The position numbers were made by a program, and so were the translations under genes. Source: Nocardioidaceae bacterium (GTDB taxonomy: Bacteria > Actinomycetota > Actinomycetes > Propionibacteriales > Nocardioidaceae). From it: DNA of 44,888 nt. Positions 18,225-29,513 of this stretch are shown here, piece after piece (the first letter of the stretch is position 1; each line of letters opens with the position of its first letter). The stretch lies in NCBI GenBank assembly GCA_013697905.1, contig JACCVZ010000067.1, forward strand, positions 1 through 44,888. Direction: 5' to 3'. The notes beneath the pieces are model-generated. The model saw only the letters and a list, made by a program, of their open reading frames with translations. It searched no databases and was not told the DNA's origin.

Positions 18225-19151
18225 ATGCACACTGTCTTGAGCTCCACCACCAAGGACGTCACCATCGGTCACGACCAGCCGTTCTGCGTCATCGGCGAGC
18301 GGATCAACCCGACTGGAAGACGGATCTTCCAAGAACAGCTGCGAGCCGGCGACCTGTCCGCGATCGAGCGCGATGTTGCGGCGCAGGTGGCCCAGGGCGC
18401 GATGGTGCTCGACGTCAACATGGGCGTACCGCTCACCGACGAGCCGGCGCTGTTGAAGAAGGCGATCACACTGATCCAGAGCCTCACGGACCTGCCCATC
18501 TGCATCGACTCATCGGTGGTCGAGGCGCTGGAGGCGGGACTGAGCGTCTACGAGGGGCGGGCGCTAGTCAACTCGATCACCGCCGAGGACGACCGGATGG
18601 CCGAGATCCTCCCGCTGGTGAAGCGGTATCACGCGGCCGTCATCGCGCTGCCCAACGACCACGACGAGATCCCGATGGAGGCAGACAAGCGTCTGCTCCT
18701 GACGAGGAAGATCCTCGACACCGCTGTCGACCGTTACGGACTCGCGGTCGAGGACATCGTGATCGACCCGTTGGCGATGCCGATCGGCGCCGATCCCACC
18801 ATCGTCAACGTCGCCTACGAGACCATTCACCGGATCCGCGACGAGTTCGGCGTCAACATGACGCTGGGCGCATCCAACGTGTCCTTCGGCATGCCGGGGC
18901 GGCATGCGATCGGCGCGGCCTTCCTCCCGATGGCGATGACCGTGGGGTTGACGAGCGCCATCATGGACGCGCGCACACCCCAGCTGATCGAGGCGGTCAA
19001 AGCCGCCGACCTGCTGCTCGGTCACGACGAGTGGGGCATGAGCTGGATCGCAGCCCACCGGGCCAAGCTGGCGACCGCGCAGGCCGCCGACACGGCCGCC
19101 GCCGGTGAGGTCTCCCAGGAGCCGAGCTTGGGCAAGGCCGCGACCAGGTGA
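18225..19151 (+). CDS. Methyltetrahydrofolate:corrinoid methyltransferase (MtgA/AcsE-like, pterin-binding TIM barrel)
   Basis: The product is 308 aa. The pterin-binding fold shows CVIGERINPTGR (21-32), VLDVNMGVP (61-69), PICIDSS (91-97) and the late GASNVSFGMPGR (215-226), whose Asn is the conserved pterin-contacting residue of AcsE-type enzymes. It is predicted to move the methyl group from the corrinoid protein to THF, giving CH3-THF. The homocysteine-binding domain of MetH is absent, so it is a stand-alone enzyme. GAGGAA lies just upstream of the ATG. The C-terminal 25 residues are an Ala/Glu-rich extension without family similarity. It overlaps the RACo gene by GTGA. Confidence 0.9.
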   Translation: MHTVLSSTTKDVTIGHDQPFCVIGERINPTGRRIFQEQLRAGDLSAIERDVAAQVAQGAMVLDVNMGVPLTDEPALLKKAITLIQSLTDLPICIDSSVVEALEAGLSVYEGRALVNSITAEDDRMAEILPLVKRYHAAVIALPNDHDEIPMEADKRLLLTRKILDTAVDRYGLAVEDIVIDPLAMPIGADPTIVNVAYETIHRIRDEFGVNMTLGASNVSFGMPGRHAIGAAFLPMAMTVGLTSAIMDARTPQLIEAVKAADLLLGHDEWGMSWIAAHRAKLATAQAADTAAAGEVSQEPSLGKAATR

Positions 19152-21094
19152 GCATGGGTGACGACACCCCGCGGCTGCACCCCGACGAGCTGAGGCGCGA
19201 GGGCCTGATCGTCCGGCCGGCAGGCCGCGACGACGGCAGCAGCGCGGTGCACGACGGGACGGGCCGCATCCGCCTGCGCTTCCAGCCCTCCGACCGCGAG
19301 GTCAGGGTGCCGCCCGGTGTCAGCGTCTTCGACGCGGCCAGCTGGAACGGCATCGCGATCGACTCGACCTGCGGAGGTCACGGCACCTGCAAGAAGTGCA
19401 AGGTGCAGATCGTCGACGGCTCGGTCCCCGTCCAGCGGCTCGACATACGCAGCTTCACCGGCGAACAGCTGCAGAACGGGTGGCGGTTGGCCTGCCTGAC
19501 CCAGGCGACTCGGGACCTCACCATCGACGTTCCTCCGATGCTCACCCGGCCGAAGGCCGCGACGGTCGGGGTGGGACGGCAGGTGATCTTGCGGCCGGCC
19601 ATTCAGAAGCGCTATGTCGAGCTGACCGAGCCCACCCTGTCCGACCAGACCACCGACCTGGCCCGGCTGTTGGCCGCGATCGAGGACCTCGAGCTGCGCG
19701 TCGACCTGCACGCCCTACGACGACTGCCGGCCGTGGCGCGGCGCAGCGACTTCAAGCTGACCGCCGTCATCGTCGACGACGTGCTCATCGACGTCGAGGA
19801 AGGCGACACGACCGAGCGTCGTTACGCCATCGCCTTCGACCTGGGTACGACGACGGTGGTGGCCACCCTGCTCGACACGGCAACCGGGACACCGGCAGCG
19901 GTCGCCTCCATGCTCAACAAGCAGCAGCCGTTCGGCGGTGACGTCATCACGCGGATCAGCGCGACGATGATGGACCCGAACGCGCTCGACCGCTTGCGCC
20001 GGCTGGCCCACGACACGCTCGACGAGCTGACCCGCGAGGTCTGCGCCGAGGCCGGGATCGACCCGGCGGAGATCTACGAGATCGCGGTGGCGGGCAACGC
20101 CACGATGGCGGCGCTGGCGCTCGGCATCGACCCTGAGCCACTGGGTGTTGCGCCGTTCGTGATGTCGTCGGCGACCATGCCGGAGCTGCTCGCGACCGAT
20201 CTCGGGGTCCGGGTACACCCCCGGGCGCGCGCCGTCGTACTGCCGGCGCTCGGTGCGTACGTCGGCGGCGACATCGTCGCCGGCATGCTCGCCTCCGGGA
20301 TGGACCGGGACAAGCGGCTGCGGCTCTTCATCGATGTCGGCACCAACTGTGAGATCGTCCTCGGCGACGGTGAGCGGATCCTGTCCACCGCGGCGCCGGC
20401 AGGACCGGCGTTCGAGGGCGGCGCGATCCGGTGCGGCATGCGTGCCGCCGACGGGGCGATCGAGGTCGTCAAGGTCGCTGACGACGCCGTCGCGTGCCAG
20501 GTGATCGGCGACGTGCCCGCGCAGGGCCTGTGCGGTTCGGGACTGGTCGACGCGGTCTCGGAGCTGGTGCGCGTCGGACTGCTGGACGCGAGTGGCCGCT
20601 TTGTCGCCGAGGATGTCGCGACGGCGGTCCACCCGGGCCTCGCTGACCGGCTCGGGGTCATCAACGGTGAACGGGTCTTCGCACTGTCCTGGCACGAGGA
20701 CGGCGCGCAGCAGCTGGAAGACTCTGTCTATCTCAGCCAACGCGACGTCCGTGAGCTCCAGTTCGCCAAGGCGGCGATTTCGACCGGGTGGACCTTGCTG
20801 CTCGAGGAGCTTGGCGTCGAGCCCGCCGACGTACAACAGGTGTTGCTCGCAGGTTCCTTCGGGTCCTACCTGTCCCCGGCCAGCGCCATCCGGATCGGGC
20901 TGGTGCCGAAGCTTCCTGTGCTGCGGATCGTCAGCGCTGGCAACGTCGCCGGTGAGGGCGCGAAGATGGCGCTGCTCAGCGTCCAGGAGCGCCGGGGTGC
21001 CCACGCGTTGCTCGAGGAGGTGCGGTATGTCGAGCTCTCCGACCGGCCCGACTTCAACGACCAGTTCATCGACCAGCTCGCCTTCCCCGGCTGA
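19148..21094 (+). CDS. RACo-type ATP-dependent reductive activator of corrinoid protein (2Fe-2S plus ASKHA)
   Basis: The product is 648 aa. It is predicted to return inactive Co(II) corrinoid to Co(I) with ATP hydrolysis. The N-terminal plant-type [2Fe-2S] domain has Cys75, Cys81, Cys84 and Cys116. After a linker, the ASKHA ATPase begins at AFDLGTTT (229-236) and includes [29 protein letters not shown] and [12 protein letters not shown]. It starts with GTG overlapping the previous stop; ATG at 19154 is an alternative. An aerobic host must repeatedly repair oxidised cobalt, so the gene fits the operon. The electron donor to the iron-sulfur domain is not in the window. Confidence 0.92.
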   Translation: MSMGDDTPRLHPDELRREGLIVRPAGRDDGSSAVHDGTGRIRLRFQPSDREVRVPPGVSVFDAASWNGIAIDSTCGGHGTCKKCKVQIVDGSVPVQRLDIRSFTGEQLQNGWRLACLTQATRDLTIDVPPMLTRPKAATVGVGRQVILRPAIQKRYVELTEPTLSDQTTDLARLLAAIEDLELRVDLHALRRLPAVARRSDFKLTAVIVDDVLIDVEEGDTTERRYAIAFDLGTTTVVATLLDTATGTPAAVASMLNKQQPFGGDVITRISATMMDPNALDRLRRLAHDTLDELTREVCAEAGIDPAEIYEIAVAGNATMAALALGIDPEPLGVAPFVMSSATMPELLATDLGVRVHPRARAVVLPALGAYVGGDIVAGMLASGMDRDKRLRLFIDVGTNCEIVLGDGERILSTAAPAGPAFEGGAIRCGMRAADGAIEVVKVADDAVACQVIGDVPAQGLCGSGLVDAVSELVRVGLLDASGRFVAEDVATAVHPGLADRLGVINGERVFALSWHEDGAQQLEDSVYLSQRDVRELQFAKAAISTGWTLLLEELGVEPADVQQVLLAGSFGSYLSPASAIRIGLVPKLPVLRIVSAGNVAGEGAKMALLSVQERRGAHALLEEVRYVELSDRPDFNDQFIDQLAFPG

Positions 21095-21119
21095 ACGAGC
21101 GCACGCTGCGGTTGCAGCC

Positions 21120-21749
21120 GTGCCGGGCTTGAGTCCTTCTGCCGCGCCGCCGACCGGTCACATCGCAGCAAGGCGTGCCGTGATCGCCTGCGGCGCGATC
21201 GCCCAACCCTGCAACGAGATCGTCCAGCGCCGCGGCTGGCCCGTCGACATCCATCCGCTTCCGCCCTTGCTGCACAACCGACCCGACCGCATTGCCGGTG
21301 AGGTTGAACAACTCGCGATGGAACTGGCGAGCCGCTACGACCAGGTCGCCGTCGCATACGCCGACTGCGGGACCTACGGCGCACTTGACGAGGTGTGCGA
21401 CCGCTTGTCGCTGCGACGGTTGGCGGGACTGCACTGCTACGACGTGTACGCCGGCGCAACGCGGCTGCAGGCATTCTTCCGCGAGCAACCCGGTACCTAC
21501 GTGCTCACCGACTTCTTGGCTCGCTCCTTCGCGCGGACGGTCGTCACGGAACTGGGGCTGGACCGCTACCCCGACCTGCGCGACTCCTACTTCGGTCACT
21601 ACACCCGAGTGATGTGGCTGGCCCAGCGACCCGACCGGGAGACGCGGGAGCTGGCCGAGCGCGCTGCCGCCACGATCGGGCTCCCGCTCACCGTCGTCGA
21701 GACCGGGACCGGGGGGCTGGAGCGCGAGCTGGAGAGCTTGCTGACATGA
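21120..21749 (+). CDS. DUF1638 family protein (corrinoid-methyltransferase-associated)
   Basis: The product is 209 aa from GTG 21120. Recognisable family segments are [16 protein letters not shown] at the start, [16 protein letters not shown] in the middle and [10 protein letters not shown]. Conserved Cys and Asp/Cys pairs suggest a metal- or cofactor-handling protein, but its biochemical role is unknown. It is commonly found next to MttB-like and corrinoid proteins. The start is uncertain: ATG 21027 has an excellent GAGGAGG site but would overlap the upstream gene by 68 bases and add a Ser/Thr/Pro-rich tail; GTG 21180 is also possible. It ends 25 bases before the convergent metF stop. Confidence 0.78.
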   Translation: MPGLSPSAAPPTGHIAARRAVIACGAIAQPCNEIVQRRGWPVDIHPLPPLLHNRPDRIAGEVEQLAMELASRYDQVAVAYADCGTYGALDEVCDRLSLRRLAGLHCYDVYAGATRLQAFFREQPGTYVLTDFLARSFARTVVTELGLDRYPDLRDSYFGHYTRVMWLAQRPDRETRELAERAAATIGLPLTVVETGTGGLERELESLLT

Positions 21750-21774
21750 GGCCATCGGGGTCGCTGCCCCCGGC

Positions 21775-22638
21775 TCAGCCCTGCGACCGCGCGTCCGTTC
21801 GGCCGAGGACTTCCTGGCGCCAGGCCTCCGTCTCGGCGACCTGGTTGAACGTGAACAAATGCAGACCGCGCACCTGCAGAGCGGGGTCGGTGAGCAACGG
21901 CGCGGACTTCTGGAGGAACCGCTCCGGACTGAACCCACCGGGCACGGCGATCCGCGCGAAGGTGGTCGCGTGGGACTTCAGGAACCGGACCGACTGACCC
22001 ACCCCGACCTTCGCCGCCATGCTGACCAGCTTGGCCCTTTCGACCGGACCGGGAAGCCCGAGTAGCACCGGCAGCGTGATGCCACGGCGGCGCATCCGAC
22101 CCAACCAGCCGCCGATCGCCTCGGAGTCGAAACACAGGTTGCTGACAACGTACGTCGCGTGCTGGCGCTTGTCCCACATCGACTGGATCGTGACGTCGTC
22201 CTCGATCGCCGGATGGCTCTCGGGGTAGCCGGTGATGCCGACCTCGGCGAAAGGCCGCCCCAGCTGGGTGAGGTGCTCCAGCATGGCGAGGGAGCCGGCG
22301 TACTCTCCGGCGGGTGGGTCGGCGTCCCCTGCGGGGCAGAAGACATTTGTGACGCCGATGCCGACCAGCCGGTCGGCGATCTCGGTCAGCTCGGAGTTGC
22401 CGGAGATCATCCGCGCAGCAAGATGGGGGACGACGCGGTAGCCGTGCGCCACCAGTCGCGAAGTGAGGTCGAGCGTCGCCTCGATGCCTTTCGCGGGGCT
22501 CGCCGTGACCGTCAACGTCACGTCGCGCGGCACCGCGTCGACGAGCGTCTGCTCCACCTTCGCGGTCGGTAGCACCTCGTAACGGGCGGTCGCGAGCGCC
22601 TTCCGCACCACCGCCTGCGTCGCGGCTTTGTTGCGCAT
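21775..22638 (-). CDS. Methylenetetrahydrofolate reductase-like protein (MetF type)
   Basis: The product is 287 aa, a single-domain TIM barrel of the bacterial MetF size. Indicators are LTVTASPAKGIEATLDLTSRL near the start, VPHLAARMIS, VTNVFCPAGDADPPAGEY, the central FAEVGITGYPESHP, and LPVLLGLPG. In this setting it should run in the oxidative direction, CH3-THF to methylene-THF, feeding FolD next door. It is divergent enough from canonical E. coli MetF that the electron acceptor (NAD, FAD-ETF or other) is open. The ATG at 22636-22638 is embedded in a GTTGCG-type palindrome. A TATAAC-like box (GTTATA on the plus strand, 22654-22659) sits just upstream. Confidence 0.82.
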   Translation of the reverse strand: MRNKAATQAVVRKALATARYEVLPTAKVEQTLVDAVPRDVTLTVTASPAKGIEATLDLTSRLVAHGYRVVPHLAARMISGNSELTEIADRLVGIGVTNVFCPAGDADPPAGEYAGSLAMLEHLTQLGRPFAEVGITGYPESHPAIEDDVTIQSMWDKRQHATYVVSNLCFDSEAIGGWLGRMRRRGITLPVLLGLPGPVERAKLVSMAAKVGVGQSVRFLKSHATTFARIAVPGGFSPERFLQKSAPLLTDPALQVRGLHLFTFNQVAETEAWRQEVLGRTDARSQG

Positions 22639-22646
22639 CGCTCAAC
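22630..22646. promoter_or_regulatory. Putative IclR operator, copy 3, overlapping the metF start
   Basis: GTTGCGCATCGCTCAAC is a 17-mer with six-base ends that pair with one mismatch (GTTGCG against GTTGAG). It has the same length and ends as copies at 291 and 12098. It covers the metF start codon and lies just downstream of a TATAAC-like -10 box, a repressor-type position. Partial overlap with coding sequence makes coincidence possible. Confidence 0.42.
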
Positions 22647-22727
22647 CCATCTCGTTATACGCACCAGCACTTGGGGGACCATCGTAGACGGCGCGGACCT
22701 CGCTGGGAATGCCCGGCGTCCGCGTGG

Positions 22728-23012
22728 TCAGGCAGGTCGGGAGGGGATCGCTGCGGCGAGGACGATCATGCCGGCGCAGCAGATACCCAGCGCGGTGAGG
22801 TCGACGTACCGGCGCCGCACCCGGAGCATCCCGGCACGCTCCTCCGGCAACACCGCGCGCGACACAAACGCGACGCCGAACGCGACGCCCATCACGCTGG
22901 TGCCGGTGCGCCAGGCGCCGTACGTCACGATGCCGAGGCCGACGAACAGCACGGCGAGCACCACGAGATAGATGATCCCACCCGTCGTGGAGGGCTTCTT
23001 CAGCCAGTTCAC
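22728..23012 (-). CDS. DUF3017 small membrane protein
   Basis: The product is 94 aa with three hydrophobic segments (about 13-33, 36-54 and 70-90). It matches the actinobacterial DUF3017 family that follows folD. GTG start overlaps the folD stop (GTGA), so it is co-transcribed. No function is known; a role as a membrane partner of neighbouring genes would be guesswork. It is the right backbone boundary of the island: the 89 bases between its stop and the metF start hold only the metF promoter region. Confidence 0.85.
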   Translation of the reverse strand: MNWLKKPSTTGGIIYLVVLAVLFVGLGIVTYGAWRTGTSVMGVAFGVAFVSRAVLPEERAGMLRVRRRYVDLTALGICCAGMIVLAAAIPSRPA

Positions 23013-23866
23013 CGCAGCCCGGCCGCACGTTCAGCGGCCTCGACGACATTGGTGAGCAGGAGTGCCCGCGTCATCGGTCCGACGCCGCCCGGCATCGGAG
23101 CGACGTGACCGGCTACCTCGAGCACCTCAGGTGCGACGTCTCCGACGATCCCAGCGGCAGTGCGAGAGGTCCCGACGTCGAGCACGACAGCGCCGGGGCG
23201 AACCATGTCCTCGGTGATGAGCCCGGCGACTCCTGCCGCCGCGACGACGATGTCGGCGCGCTGCACGTGGGTCGCCAGGTCCCTCGTGCCGGTGTGGCAC
23301 AACGTCACCGTGCAGTTCTCCGTACGCCGGGTGAGCAGAAGGCCGAGCGGGCGACCGACCGTGACACCGCGGCCGACAACGCAGACCTCAGCGCCTTCGA
23401 GCGTGACCTCGTACGCGCGCAGAAGCTCGACGATCGCGCGCGGCGTGCAGGGCAATGGGCCGTCGGCCATCAGCACGAGTCTCCCAAGGTTCATCGGGTG
23501 CAGCCCGTCGGCGTCCTTGTCGGGGTCGACCAGCTCGAGGGCGCGCTGCGAGTCGAGATGCTTGGGAAGTGGGAGCTGCACGATGAACCCGGTGCAGGTG
23601 GGGTCCTCGTTGAGCGCGACGATGCGTTCGGTGAGGAACTGCTGGTCGATGTCGGCGGGGTGATGCTCCCGCAAGGAGGCGATGCCGACCTGCGCACAGT
23701 CGCGGTGCTTCCCGCCGACGTAGGACATGCTCCCGGGGTCGTCGCCGACCAGCACGGTGCCGAGACCCGGGGTGACTCCCTGGCCGGCAAGCCGCTCGAC
23801 GCGTTGCTTAAGGTCGTCTCGGATGGCCGCCGCGGTCGCCTTACCATCCAGGATCTGCGCAGTCAC
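23009..23866 (-). CDS. folD: Bifunctional methylene-THF dehydrogenase / methenyl-THF cyclohydrolase
   Basis: The product is 285 aa and converts methylene-THF to 10-formyl-THF in two steps with NADP+. Family motifs are SMSYVGGK (Tyr49 and catalytic Lys53), [13 protein letters not shown], the dinucleotide motif [14 protein letters not shown], and the C-terminal [13 protein letters not shown]. The start is GTG. It is upstream of DUF3017 and downstream of purH. The island's metF and purU sit on either side of its reaction, so FolD is likely to serve both housekeeping purine synthesis and betaine-derived one-carbon oxidation. Confidence 0.96.
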   Translation of the reverse strand: MTAQILDGKATAAAIRDDLKQRVERLAGQGVTPGLGTVLVGDDPGSMSYVGGKHRDCAQVGIASLREHHPADIDQQFLTERIVALNEDPTCTGFIVQLPLPKHLDSQRALELVDPDKDADGLHPMNLGRLVLMADGPLPCTPRAIVELLRAYEVTLEGAEVCVVGRGVTVGRPLGLLLTRRTENCTVTLCHTGTRDLATHVQRADIVVAAAGVAGLITEDMVRPGAVVLDVGTSRTAAGIVGDVAPEVLEVAGHVAPMPGGVGPMTRALLLTNVVEAAERAAGLR

Positions 23867-23968
23867 GCGCCGATTGTGTCACGGCGCTGACCGCCCGCCT
23901 TGTCGTACGGCCGCTCCTCAACGCGCGGCTTGACCGTCGGGCACTCACCGCGAACAGGACACGCCACC

Positions 23969-25524
<1,556 letters not shown>

Positions 25525-25528
<4 letters not shown>

Positions 25529-26130
25529 AAGATGGTTGCCTTCCTGCCGGTGATGCTGAACCCGCGGCGGGCGATGCGCCCGACCGCATCGACGAGCATG
25601 GCCCGTTCCGCGACCTTGATCCGCTCGTGTAGGGACTCCGCGGTGTCGTCGTTCTCGACGGGCACCGCGGTCTGCGCCAGGATCGGCCCGGTGTCGACGC
25701 CTGCGTCGACGACAAACAACGTCGCGCCGGTGATCTTCACTCCGTGGTCGAGAGCTTCCTGTGGGGCGCGTATGCCGGGGAACGACGGCGACAACGCCGG
25801 GTGGGTGTTGACCGTGCGTCCGCCGAATCTGCGAAGGAACTCCGGGCCGGTCAGCTTCATGAACCCCGCCAGCACCACCAGGTCGGGCTCGTGGGCCGCC
25901 GCCGCGTCGGCGAGGGCCACGTCCCAGCCGGCGCGGTCGGCGTACGACGACAGCGAGAGCTCGAATGTCGCGATACCTGCAGCCGCAGCCCGGGCCACCC
26001 CACCGGTGCCCTGACGGTCGGCACCCACGGCGACGACGTCGGCGCCGTACGCCGGGTCACGACAGGCGTCGAGCAACGACTGCAGGTTGGTGCCGCCCCC
26101 CGACACCAGGACGACCAGACGCGCAGGCAC
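25525..26130 (-). CDS. purN: Phosphoribosylglycinamide formyltransferase
   Basis: The product is 201 aa and transfers formyl from 10-formyl-THF to GAR in purine synthesis. The N-terminal [16 protein letters not shown] binds the phosphoribosyl group. The catalytic triad is Asn108, His110 ([13 protein letters not shown]) and Asp146 (VDTGPI). GTG start has AGGAG six bases upstream. Together with purH and folD it forms a folate-using block. The fold is shared with PurU, but this protein lacks an ACT domain. Confidence 0.96.
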
Positions 26131-26220
26131 ACAGGCTCCTCAGATGGTGGCAACGGCCGACGCACACGATAGCGACATGACCAGAGGCCGGCTTCGCGTA
26201 GTCGGGGGCGGACGGAACGA

Positions 26221-27423
26221 TCAGAGCCCACTCCGGCGCGTCAGGCCGGTGCCGGCCCAGCGCGCTCCGGCAGCCGTCACAGCGCCGCCCAGCAGGAACG
26301 CCAACGCGCAGACGCCCATCGTGCCCCAGACGTCCGGGCCGATGTCCTGCATCCGGCCCGGCCCGACCGAGCCTCGGGACAGCGCGGTCAAGGCTGCGAA
26401 GCCGACTCCGCCCAGCAGCCCGGCCAGGCCACCACGCAGGGCAGCATGGTCCACCCCGTAGACCGGAAAGTGCCGCACGGCGACCACACCGGCGACCGCG
26501 CCGGCCAGAACCGGCAGCACGACGAGCGCGCTCAACCACCAGGAGGAACCGTCACCTTGGGGCAGTGCCCCCAGCAGCGGGAAGGCGGGCAATACGCCGA
26601 GGTGGACGTCGCCGGGCGCGACGGAGGTGCCGGTCCCGAGCGAGAATCCAGGTCCGGCGATGAAGGCACCCGCGCTCAGCACAGCGTTCGGCACCAGAGC
26701 GGCGCCCAGCAGGGCCAGCACAAGACCGCCGAGGATGCCTGCCCCGGCTCCCTCCGCAAGCGTCGTCACGTCGCCGAAGTGAACCAGCAGGCTTGCAGTG
26801 AACAGCAACGCCCCAGACGCCACCATCACCGCTAACCCGGTGACACCGCCGTACAGGCTGGCTCGCACCTCCTCCGGGAGCAGGGCGAAGAGCTCGTGGC
26901 CGCGACCCGTTCCTCGCAGTACGCCGAGGCCGCCGAGCACAAGTGCCAGCCCCGCCGGCGCCACGGCGCTGCGCACCAGGCCGGCGTGCACGGTCTGAGT
27001 CGAGGTGAGCACGGCGACAGCGGCACCGGCGGCGCCGTATCCGAGGGTCCCCGCAGCCACGCCCGCAGCCACGTCGCCCCAGCCGCGCACCACCGAGTGG
27101 GCCCCCGCCCACCGACCGGTGCGGTAGAGCAGGTAGCCCCACAGACACATCAACCCGAGCGGCACGGCAGTAAGAGCGGTGCCTTCAACTATCAGGCCGC
27201 TGCCGTTGCCGACGAGCCAGCCGAAAGCGCCGGTGCGAACGGCCGAGCCGAACGCACCTGAGCCGCCGGAGAACCACACAGCCACGGCAACCGCGAGACA
27301 GCTGATGAGACCGACCGCGGCAGTGCCCGCAACAGCCAGCAGGGTCGACAGCGCCAGGGGTCGGCTCGGCGTCGGCTCGGTCGGCCGGACCCTCAGGATG
27401 GGACGGGACACGAGCTCAGTCAT
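26221..27423 (-). CDS. DUF6350 family polytopic membrane protein
   Basis: The product is 400 aa, strongly hydrophobic, with about ten predicted membrane segments separated by Gly/Ala-rich loops. It sits immediately upstream of purN, where actinobacteria usually carry a DUF6350 (older name: cell-division-type integral membrane) gene. No catalytic motif is visible and I do not assign a function. The start is ATG 27423, divergent from the sigma-like fusion gene with 163 bases between them. Confidence 0.75.
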   Translation of the reverse strand: MTELVSRPILRVRPTEPTPSRPLALSTLLAVAGTAAVGLISCLAVAVAVWFSGGSGAFGSAVRTGAFGWLVGNGSGLIVEGTALTAVPLGLMCLWGYLLYRTGRWAGAHSVVRGWGDVAAGVAAGTLGYGAAGAAVAVLTSTQTVHAGLVRSAVAPAGLALVLGGLGVLRGTGRGHELFALLPEEVRASLYGGVTGLAVMVASGALLFTASLLVHFGDVTTLAEGAGAGILGGLVLALLGAALVPNAVLSAGAFIAGPGFSLGTGTSVAPGDVHLGVLPAFPLLGALPQGDGSSWWLSALVVLPVLAGAVAGVVAVRHFPVYGVDHAALRGGLAGLLGGVGFAALTALSRGSVGPGRMQDIGPDVWGTMGVCALAFLLGGAVTAAGARWAGTGLTRRSGL

Positions 27424-27586
27424 TGCCGTTCATCGTCTCCCGGGGGACGCCCAGCGTGATGGCTGACACGCCGCACGCCTGCGCTCCGAGGCCAAGGATC
27501 GTCACCGCGGCGGGTTTGTTCTTCCTCACCGATACTCGTTACCGTCGCACCAGGGCTGTCCCCACCCCCGGCAAGGAGTGACGTCG

Positions 27587-29434
27587 ATGTCGCGCGCCGA
27601 CGCATACGCTGCGTTCTACCGCGAGGGCCGCACCCGGCTGCTGGTGCAGGTCTACGCCTTCTGCGGCGACACCGAGGTCGCCCAACGGGCGCTGTCCGAC
27701 GCCTACGTCGCCGCCGCGCACCACTGGCGCAAGCTGGCCGGCGTCCGCGACCCGGACGCGTGGATGCGCGAGCGGGCGTTCCGGGCCACGAGCCGCGCCC
27801 AGAACCAGGGCCGCAAGCCGTGGTATGTCCGTGCCAAGAGAACGGCCGACGAGCACCGCGGCCTGCTCCACGTCCTGCACGCACTCGAGCCGGCCGACCG
27901 GCAGCTGCTGATCGTGCGATCACTGGCCGGTGTCGACCTCTCCACCGCGGCCCGCGAAGTCGGGTTGACCGACGAGGCGGCCGAAGCATCACTCCAGCGC
28001 TCCGCCGACCGCCTGCGCAGAGCCGGCACCGACCCCTCCCCTGCCGCCGTCACCGCCGCGCTGGCGGGCCTGCGGCACGACCTGACCGCGGAACCCGTCG
28101 AACGGGCCAGCCGGCTCCGGCGCGAAGGCAACCGTCGCAGGCATACCCACATGGCGCTGGCCGGCCTCCTTTCGCTGGCGCTCGTGATCGGCGCCGGTGC
28201 GCTGACCGCCACCCGGTTGCCGACGCCGAACGCTCCCGAGGCAACTGCCCCGACGCCCGACCGGCCCACCGTCACACCCGACCGGGCGGACCCCGCGCCG
28301 GAGCCGGCGTTCGACACCACCGAGCTGTCCTCCGTCGCAGACCTGCGAAGGCTTGGCTTACCCCGCCCATGGCGACTCATCGAGACATCGCCCGACTTCG
28401 GTGTCACGACGCCGTACGACGCGTGCCTGCCAGCAGTGCCGAGCGACCCACACGCCGAGCACTCATGGGTCCGCACGTTCGAGTCCGGCACCGGGAGTCG
28501 CCGCACCGTGGCTGTCCACGCGCTCGAAGTCTCAAGATCGGCCGACGCCTCTGACCGCAACTACAGGCGACTGGTGAAGACGTACTCCGGCTGCCTCGCG
28601 GACAACCACCAGATTGAGCGTTACGCAGCACTGCGTGGCGTCGGTGACGCAGGCAGCCTGATCACGATGCGATACGTCGACCGCCGAGGCATCCACGACC
28701 AGCAGGTGGCCATCGCCCAGTCCGGAACTGCGGTCATCACCTGGGTCATCGACGCCCCCACGACCGGACCGGTGGTCGGTGCGCGGCTGGTCGGACTCGC
28801 CGCGGCGTCCGTGCGCCGCGTGTGTGCGGCAGCAACCGGCAGCTGCGGTCGGCGCCCTTTCACCGCGGTCGAACAACCACCGCCGAGCGTCGACCGCGCC
28901 AAGGGCTTTCTCACCGTGGTCGACCTGCCGGTCTTCGCCGGTCTCACCGACCCATGGGTCGCGACCGGGCCGAGCACCGCGCGGATCAATCCGGCCGCCA
29001 CCGACTGCGACCGCGCCGACTTCGCCGGTGCCGGGGCCGAGCTGATCCGCGCCCGCAGCTTCGTGGTACCCGACGCAGAGAGGCTGCCGGACATCTTCGG
29101 CATGACGCAGACGGTGGGCAGGTTCGGCTCCGTCGACGCGGCCAACGCGTTCCTCGACGAGGTCGACGCATCCGTCCGAGGTTGCAGCGATCGTCAGATC
29201 TCCCTCGAGGTCAATGCCGACGACCCCATCACGGTGGCGCGGGGGGGCGGGCGCACCTACGAGATCACCCTGACCACCTCGGAGTCACGCACGATCACTT
29301 TCCGGATGGGACTGATCCGGGTGGGCACCCAGGTTGCCCAGATAACCTTCACGCCCAGCGAGCGGTTCGACGTGTCTCCCGACGAGTTCGATCAGGTCGT
29401 GCAACGCGCCGCCTTGCGGGCCACCCAAGCGTGA
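27587..29434 (+). CDS. Sigma-factor-like protein fused to a membrane anchor and extracytoplasmic sensor-like region
   Basis: The product is 615 aa from ATG 27587, with AAGGAG eight bases upstream. Residues 5-75 resemble ECF sigma region 2 (YREGRTRLLVQVYAFCGDTE) and 95-148 resemble region 4 (LEPADRQLLIVRSL, AAREVGLTDEAAEASLQRSA). A basic stretch (171-187) and one membrane helix (188-209) follow, then a Pro/Thr-rich linker. A roughly 370-residue outer part appears to have two similar halves with a few Cys residues, like PknH-type sensor domains. Sigma-like DNA-binding modules tethered to the membrane are unusual; the expected separate anti-sigma gene is absent. It may be a membrane-bound regulator or a diverged non-sigma protein. 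Region 2 lacks clear -10-recognition residues, so true sigma activity is unproven. Confidence 0.7.
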   Translation: MSRADAYAAFYREGRTRLLVQVYAFCGDTEVAQRALSDAYVAAAHHWRKLAGVRDPDAWMRERAFRATSRAQNQGRKPWYVRAKRTADEHRGLLHVLHALEPADRQLLIVRSLAGVDLSTAAREVGLTDEAAEASLQRSADRLRRAGTDPSPAAVTAALAGLRHDLTAEPVERASRLRREGNRRRHTHMALAGLLSLALVIGAGALTATRLPTPNAPEATAPTPDRPTVTPDRADPAPEPAFDTTELSSVADLRRLGLPRPWRLIETSPDFGVTTPYDACLPAVPSDPHAEHSWVRTFESGTGSRRTVAVHALEVSRSADASDRNYRRLVKTYSGCLADNHQIERYAALRGVGDAGSLITMRYVDRRGIHDQQVAIAQSGTAVITWVIDAPTTGPVVGARLVGLAAASVRRVCAAATGSCGRRPFTAVEQPPPSVDRAKGFLTVVDLPVFAGLTDPWVATGPSTARINPAATDCDRADFAGAGAELIRARSFVVPDAERLPDIFGMTQTVGRFGSVDAANAFLDEVDASVRGCSDRQISLEVNADDPITVARGGGRTYEITLTTSESRTITFRMGLIRVGTQVAQITFTPSERFDVSPDEFDQVVQRAALRATQA

Positions 29435-29513
29435 CTCGCCGGACTGGTGGAGCCCAGGGCGATCCGACTGTGACGGCACCGAGGCGACCTGTCGGCCGGA
29501 TTGTTCGGGCACG

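Noticed and set aside
22642-23049. A 135-residue open frame overlapping DUF3017 on the minus strand
   Set aside because: It lies over DUF3017 in another frame, is Arg-rich, and its end runs into the metF promoter region.
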